From: Polaromonas sp.
Lineage (GTDB): Bacteria > Pseudomonadota > Gammaproteobacteria > Burkholderiales > Burkholderiaceae
DNA length: 53,482 nt
Direction of reading: 5' to 3'
NCBI GenBank assembly: GCA_013823505.1
Contig: PNMH01000020.1
Location: 1-53,482, forward strand
Part shown: in pieces, positions 51,368-53,482 of the stretch
Layout of the letters: each line of letters begins with the position of its first letter
How positions within the stretch are numbered: the stretch's first letter is position 1
Notes under the pieces: model-generated
Databases searched by the model: none
What the model was told of the DNA's origin: nothing
The model's input: the letters and a program-made list of their open reading frames with translations, nothing else
Translations under genes and position numbers: made by a program

Positions 51368-51925
51368 TTGAAGGTCTTGAAGCTCTCAGCCCAGGGTCTG
51401 CCACAGTCGTGGATCAGCCTGGAAGAAGCCGTCCTGCACTACGCGGCGGATGAAGTGCGCTGGGAGATGGGGGCCGAGATCGCGGTGTTCCATGGCGGGC
51501 ACAACGCGATCACCGGACGCCAGTCCGTCATCAACGTCAACTCCATCATCGGCACCCAGGGCGTGCCGCGCATCAACCCGTTCGACCTGCGGCCCACGCT
51601 GACCAACAGCAAGCTGTTTGCGCGCGACCGCAACGTGTGCGCCTACTGCGGCGAACATTTTCATGAAGAAGAACTGACCCGCGAGCACATCGTGCCGCTG
51701 GGCCAGAACGGGCGGGACATGTGGATGAACGTGGTCACCGCCTGCCGCTCGTGCAACCACCGCAAGGGCAACCGCACGCCCGAGCAGGCACACATGGGGC
51801 TGTTGTACGCGCCCTATGTGCCCAGCCTGTGGGAAGACTTCATCCTGCGCAACCGCCGCATCCTGGCGGACCAGATGGAGTTCCTGATGTCGCACCTGCC
51901 GAAAACCTCGCGCCTTCACGCCTGA
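51368..51925 (+). CDS. HNH endonuclease family protein (TTG start)
   Basis: A 185-residue protein with an HNH/zinc-ribbon core: CAYCGEHFHEEELTREHIVPLGQNGRDMWMNVVTACRSCNHRKGN, giving CxxC, His-Ile, Asn and CxxCNxxK. It opens with KVLKLSAQGLPQSWISLEEAVLHYAADEVRW, a conserved start in relatives. The start codon is TTG at 51368, supported by AAAGGAG 6-7 bases upstream. Domains of this kind occur in free-standing DNA nucleases as well as in defence and repair genes; substrate unknown. Divergent from ribF. Confidence 0.88.
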   Translation: MKVLKLSAQGLPQSWISLEEAVLHYAADEVRWEMGAEIAVFHGGHNAITGRQSVINVNSIIGTQGVPRINPFDLRPTLTNSKLFARDRNVCAYCGEHFHEEELTREHIVPLGQNGRDMWMNVVTACRSCNHRKGNRTPEQAHMGLLYAPYVPSLWEDFILRNRRILADQMEFLMSHLPKTSRLHA

Positions 51926-51950
51926 GGTTGCTTCGCCCGGTGCGAGGGGT

Positions 51951-53066
51951 TCAGGCGAACACGCCGGCCGTGTCCTGCATCCGCGCCGACACCTCGCCCA
52001 GGTGGTGCAAGGTGTCGCCGAAGGTCATTTCCAGCTGGGTGAGTTTCTTGAAGTAGTGGCTCACGATGTATTCGTCGGTCACGCCGATGCCGCCATGCAA
52101 CTGCACCGACTGCTGGCCCACGTAGCGCATGGATGTGCCCAGCTGAACCTTGGCGCGTGACATGGCCGCGCGGCGCTCGGGCGCCGGTGCGTTGAGCTTG
52201 AGGCTGGCGTAGTAGCTCATGGAGCGTGCCAGTTCCAGCTGCATCTTCATGTCGGCCACGCGGTGGCGCAGCGCCTGGAAGCTGGCAATCGCCACGCCGA
52301 ACTGCTTGCGCGTGTTCATGTAATCGACCGTGATGGCCACGGTCTTGTCCATCACGCCCACGGCTTCGGCGCAGGTGGCGGCGATGCCGATGTCCACGCC
52401 GTGTTCCAGCGCGGTCAGTCCGTCGGTGGTGATCAGTTGGGCCGTTGCGTCTTTCAGCGTCAGGTCGCCGGCGCGGCCGCCGTCCTGCGTGTGGTGGCCG
52501 CGGGTGCTCACGCCCGAGGCGGTGCGCTCCACCAGGAACAAGGCGAGTTTGCCGCTGGCCATGGCGGGCACCACAAAGGCGTCGGCCTGGTCGGATGCGG
52601 GCACCACGTTCTTGGTGCCTGAGAGCGTCCAGCCACTGCCGGCCTGGGTGGCGGTGGTGGTGCACACGTCGAGCTGGTAGCGAGCCTTGCGCTCCTGGTG
52701 CGCGAGCACCACCAGCGCTTCGCCCGAGGCCATCCGCGGCAACCACGCGGCTTTGAGATCGGCCGGCGCGTAGCCGCCGAGCACACCCGAGGTGATGAGG
52801 GTCTGGGCGAGCGGCTCGAGCACGATGCCGCGCCCCAGCTCTTCCATCACCACCATGCCCTCGATGGGGCCCATGCCCATGCCACCGTCGTCTTCGCTCA
52901 CGTAGAGGCCGGCCAGGCCGAGTTCGGCGAGTTCGTTGTAGGCGGCGCGGTCAAAGCCGCCTGCGGCCACGATGGCGGTGTGGCGGTCGAACGTGTAGGC
53001 CTTCTCCACCCACTTTTGAACGGCTTCGCGCAGTGCGCCTTGATCGTCAGAAAAATCGAAGTCCAT
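51951..53066 (-). CDS. acyl-CoA dehydrogenase family protein
   Basis: A 371-residue FAD enzyme of the acyl-CoA dehydrogenase family: N-terminal helical domain from MDFDFSDDQGALREAVQKWVEK, mid beta domain WTLSGTKNVVPASDQADAFVV, and C-terminal helices with RKQFGVAIASFQALRHRVADMKMQLELARSM and QLHGGIGVTDEYIVSHYFKKL. It probably pairs with the acyl-CoA dehydrogenase encoded just upstream, as heteromeric pairs of this type oxidise bulky CoA esters such as sterol or aromatic side chains. GAGGAGA at the end of the upstream gene is its ribosome site, so translation is coupled. Confidence 0.9.
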   Translation of the reverse strand: MDFDFSDDQGALREAVQKWVEKAYTFDRHTAIVAAGGFDRAAYNELAELGLAGLYVSEDDGGMGMGPIEGMVVMEELGRGIVLEPLAQTLITSGVLGGYAPADLKAAWLPRMASGEALVVLAHQERKARYQLDVCTTTATQAGSGWTLSGTKNVVPASDQADAFVVPAMASGKLALFLVERTASGVSTRGHHTQDGGRAGDLTLKDATAQLITTDGLTALEHGVDIGIAATCAEAVGVMDKTVAITVDYMNTRKQFGVAIASFQALRHRVADMKMQLELARSMSYYASLKLNAPAPERRAAMSRAKVQLGTSMRYVGQQSVQLHGGIGVTDEYIVSHYFKKLTQLEMTFGDTLHHLGEVSARMQDTAGVFA

Positions 53067-53077
53067 GTGTTCTCTCC

Positions 53078-53482
53078 TCAGCCCAAAACGGTTTGCGCGA
53101 CGATGTTGCGTTGCACTTCGTTGCTGCCACCGTAAATGGTGGTCTTGCGCATGTTGAAGTAGGTGGATGCGAGCGGTGCGTTGGCGTTGACGCCGCCAGG
53201 GAAGTCGCCTTGCCAGCCGGCTTCCATGGCTTCTTCGATGAAGGGCAGGCTGTAGGGGCCGGCGGCCAGCATCATGAGTTCGCTGTAGCGCTGCTGGATC
53301 TCGCTGCCCTTGATCTTGAGCAGGCCGGCGATGTCGAGCGAGTTCTTGCCCGACTTCTCGGCCGAGAGCACGCGCAACACCATCATTTCCAGCGCCACCA
53401 CGTCCACTTCAAGCAGGGCGATCTGGTCGCGGAAACGCAGGTCGTCCCAGACGCCTTCGGCCTTGGCGATGCGCTTCAGGCG
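53078..53482 (-). CDS. acyl-CoA dehydrogenase family protein, C-terminal part (cut by window edge)
   Basis: The last 134 residues of a second acyl-CoA dehydrogenase; the start lies beyond the window. Visible are the C-terminal helices (VDVVALEMMVLRVLSAEKSG, EIQQRYSELMMLAAGPY) and the family end TIYGGSNEVQRNIVAQTVLG. The frame is open to base 53482 without a stop. It is separated by 11 bases from the next dehydrogenase gene, with which it probably forms a two-subunit enzyme. Confidence 0.85.
   Translation of the reverse strand, partial: RLKRIAKAEGVWDDLRFRDQIALLEVDVVALEMMVLRVLSAEKSGKNSLDIAGLLKIKGSEIQQRYSELMMLAAGPYSLPFIEEAMEAGWQGDFPGGVNANAPLASTYFNMRKTTIYGGSNEVQRNIVAQTVLG

Overview
The window is GC-rich, tightly packed chromosomal DNA from a betaproteobacterium of the order Burkholderiales, most likely family Comamonadaceae (Hydrogenophaga-like). 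This placement is an inference from protein style, from the gene neighbourhoods (ribF-ileS-lspA, argH next to algZ/algR, rpfE-recJ, lolC-lolD) and from two dispersed intergenic repeat families of a kind I remember from that family. No rRNA, tRNA, CRISPR array, insertion sequence or prophage was seen.

Layout. 1-1575 is the 5' part of valS (cut by the window edge). 1661-4515 is a small catabolic group: DUF2783 protein, FAD monooxygenase, VOC protein. 4781-7330 is a conserved redox operon: rubrerythrin, heterodisulfide-reductase-like Fe-S protein, DUF3501. 7425-10848 holds yaaA, a prolyl-4-hydroxylase-like dioxygenase, an alpha/beta hydrolase and queF. 10934-11863 is a two-gene cassette with visibly lower GC, encoding a bacterial PH-domain protein and a HEPN protein with an Rx4H motif. 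11895-15455 (minus) is a run DUF3034 - exported truncated haemoglobin - exported cupredoxin - ECF sigma factor - RskA-type anti-sigma factor. 15688-25726 is a mixed stretch: deacetylase, PPC/DUF296, GNAT, isochorismatase-like hydrolase, dienoyl-CoA isomerase-like crotonase, DinB, SIMPL, a second RskA-like protein coupled to an L-lactate dehydrogenase, a phosphotransferase/P-loop fusion and a DUF4124 protein. 25736-29191 holds argH and divergent algZ-algR. 29210-35808 holds DNA glycosylase, TatD, META lipoprotein, LolD/LolC, RpfE-like protein and RecJ. 36177-43302 holds a spermidine-synthase-like protein, an orphan GspE-type ATPase, a CesT-like small protein, two EamA transporters, an SDR lacking its catalytic Tyr/Lys, and a quinone oxidoreductase. 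43624-51176 (minus) holds an aminotransferase, Na/Pi symporter, lspA, ileS and ribF. 51368-53482 holds an HNH protein with a TTG start and two acyl-CoA dehydrogenases (the second cut by the edge).

Intergenic structure. The only three gene-free stretches longer than 300 bases (3580-3903, 35809-36176, 43303-43623) each hold a pair of structured repeats in opposite orientation. In every unit two conserved strings frame a variable internal hairpin, and the whole unit sits between unique, locus-specific inverted arms of up to 25 bp. Pairing is preserved while sequence changes, in both the inner stem and the outer arms. This is the most unusual signal in the window. A second, simpler family (three copies) follows the stop codons of three genes and shows the same rule of a conserved loop with a variable but complementary stem.

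Functional links. The best candidates for undescribed biology are the repeat pairs, the PH-HEPN cassette, the haem/copper cluster with its own ECF sigma/anti-sigma pair (and a second RskA-like protein 10 kb away without a sigma-binding domain), and the rubrerythrin/Fe-S/DUF3501 redox module.
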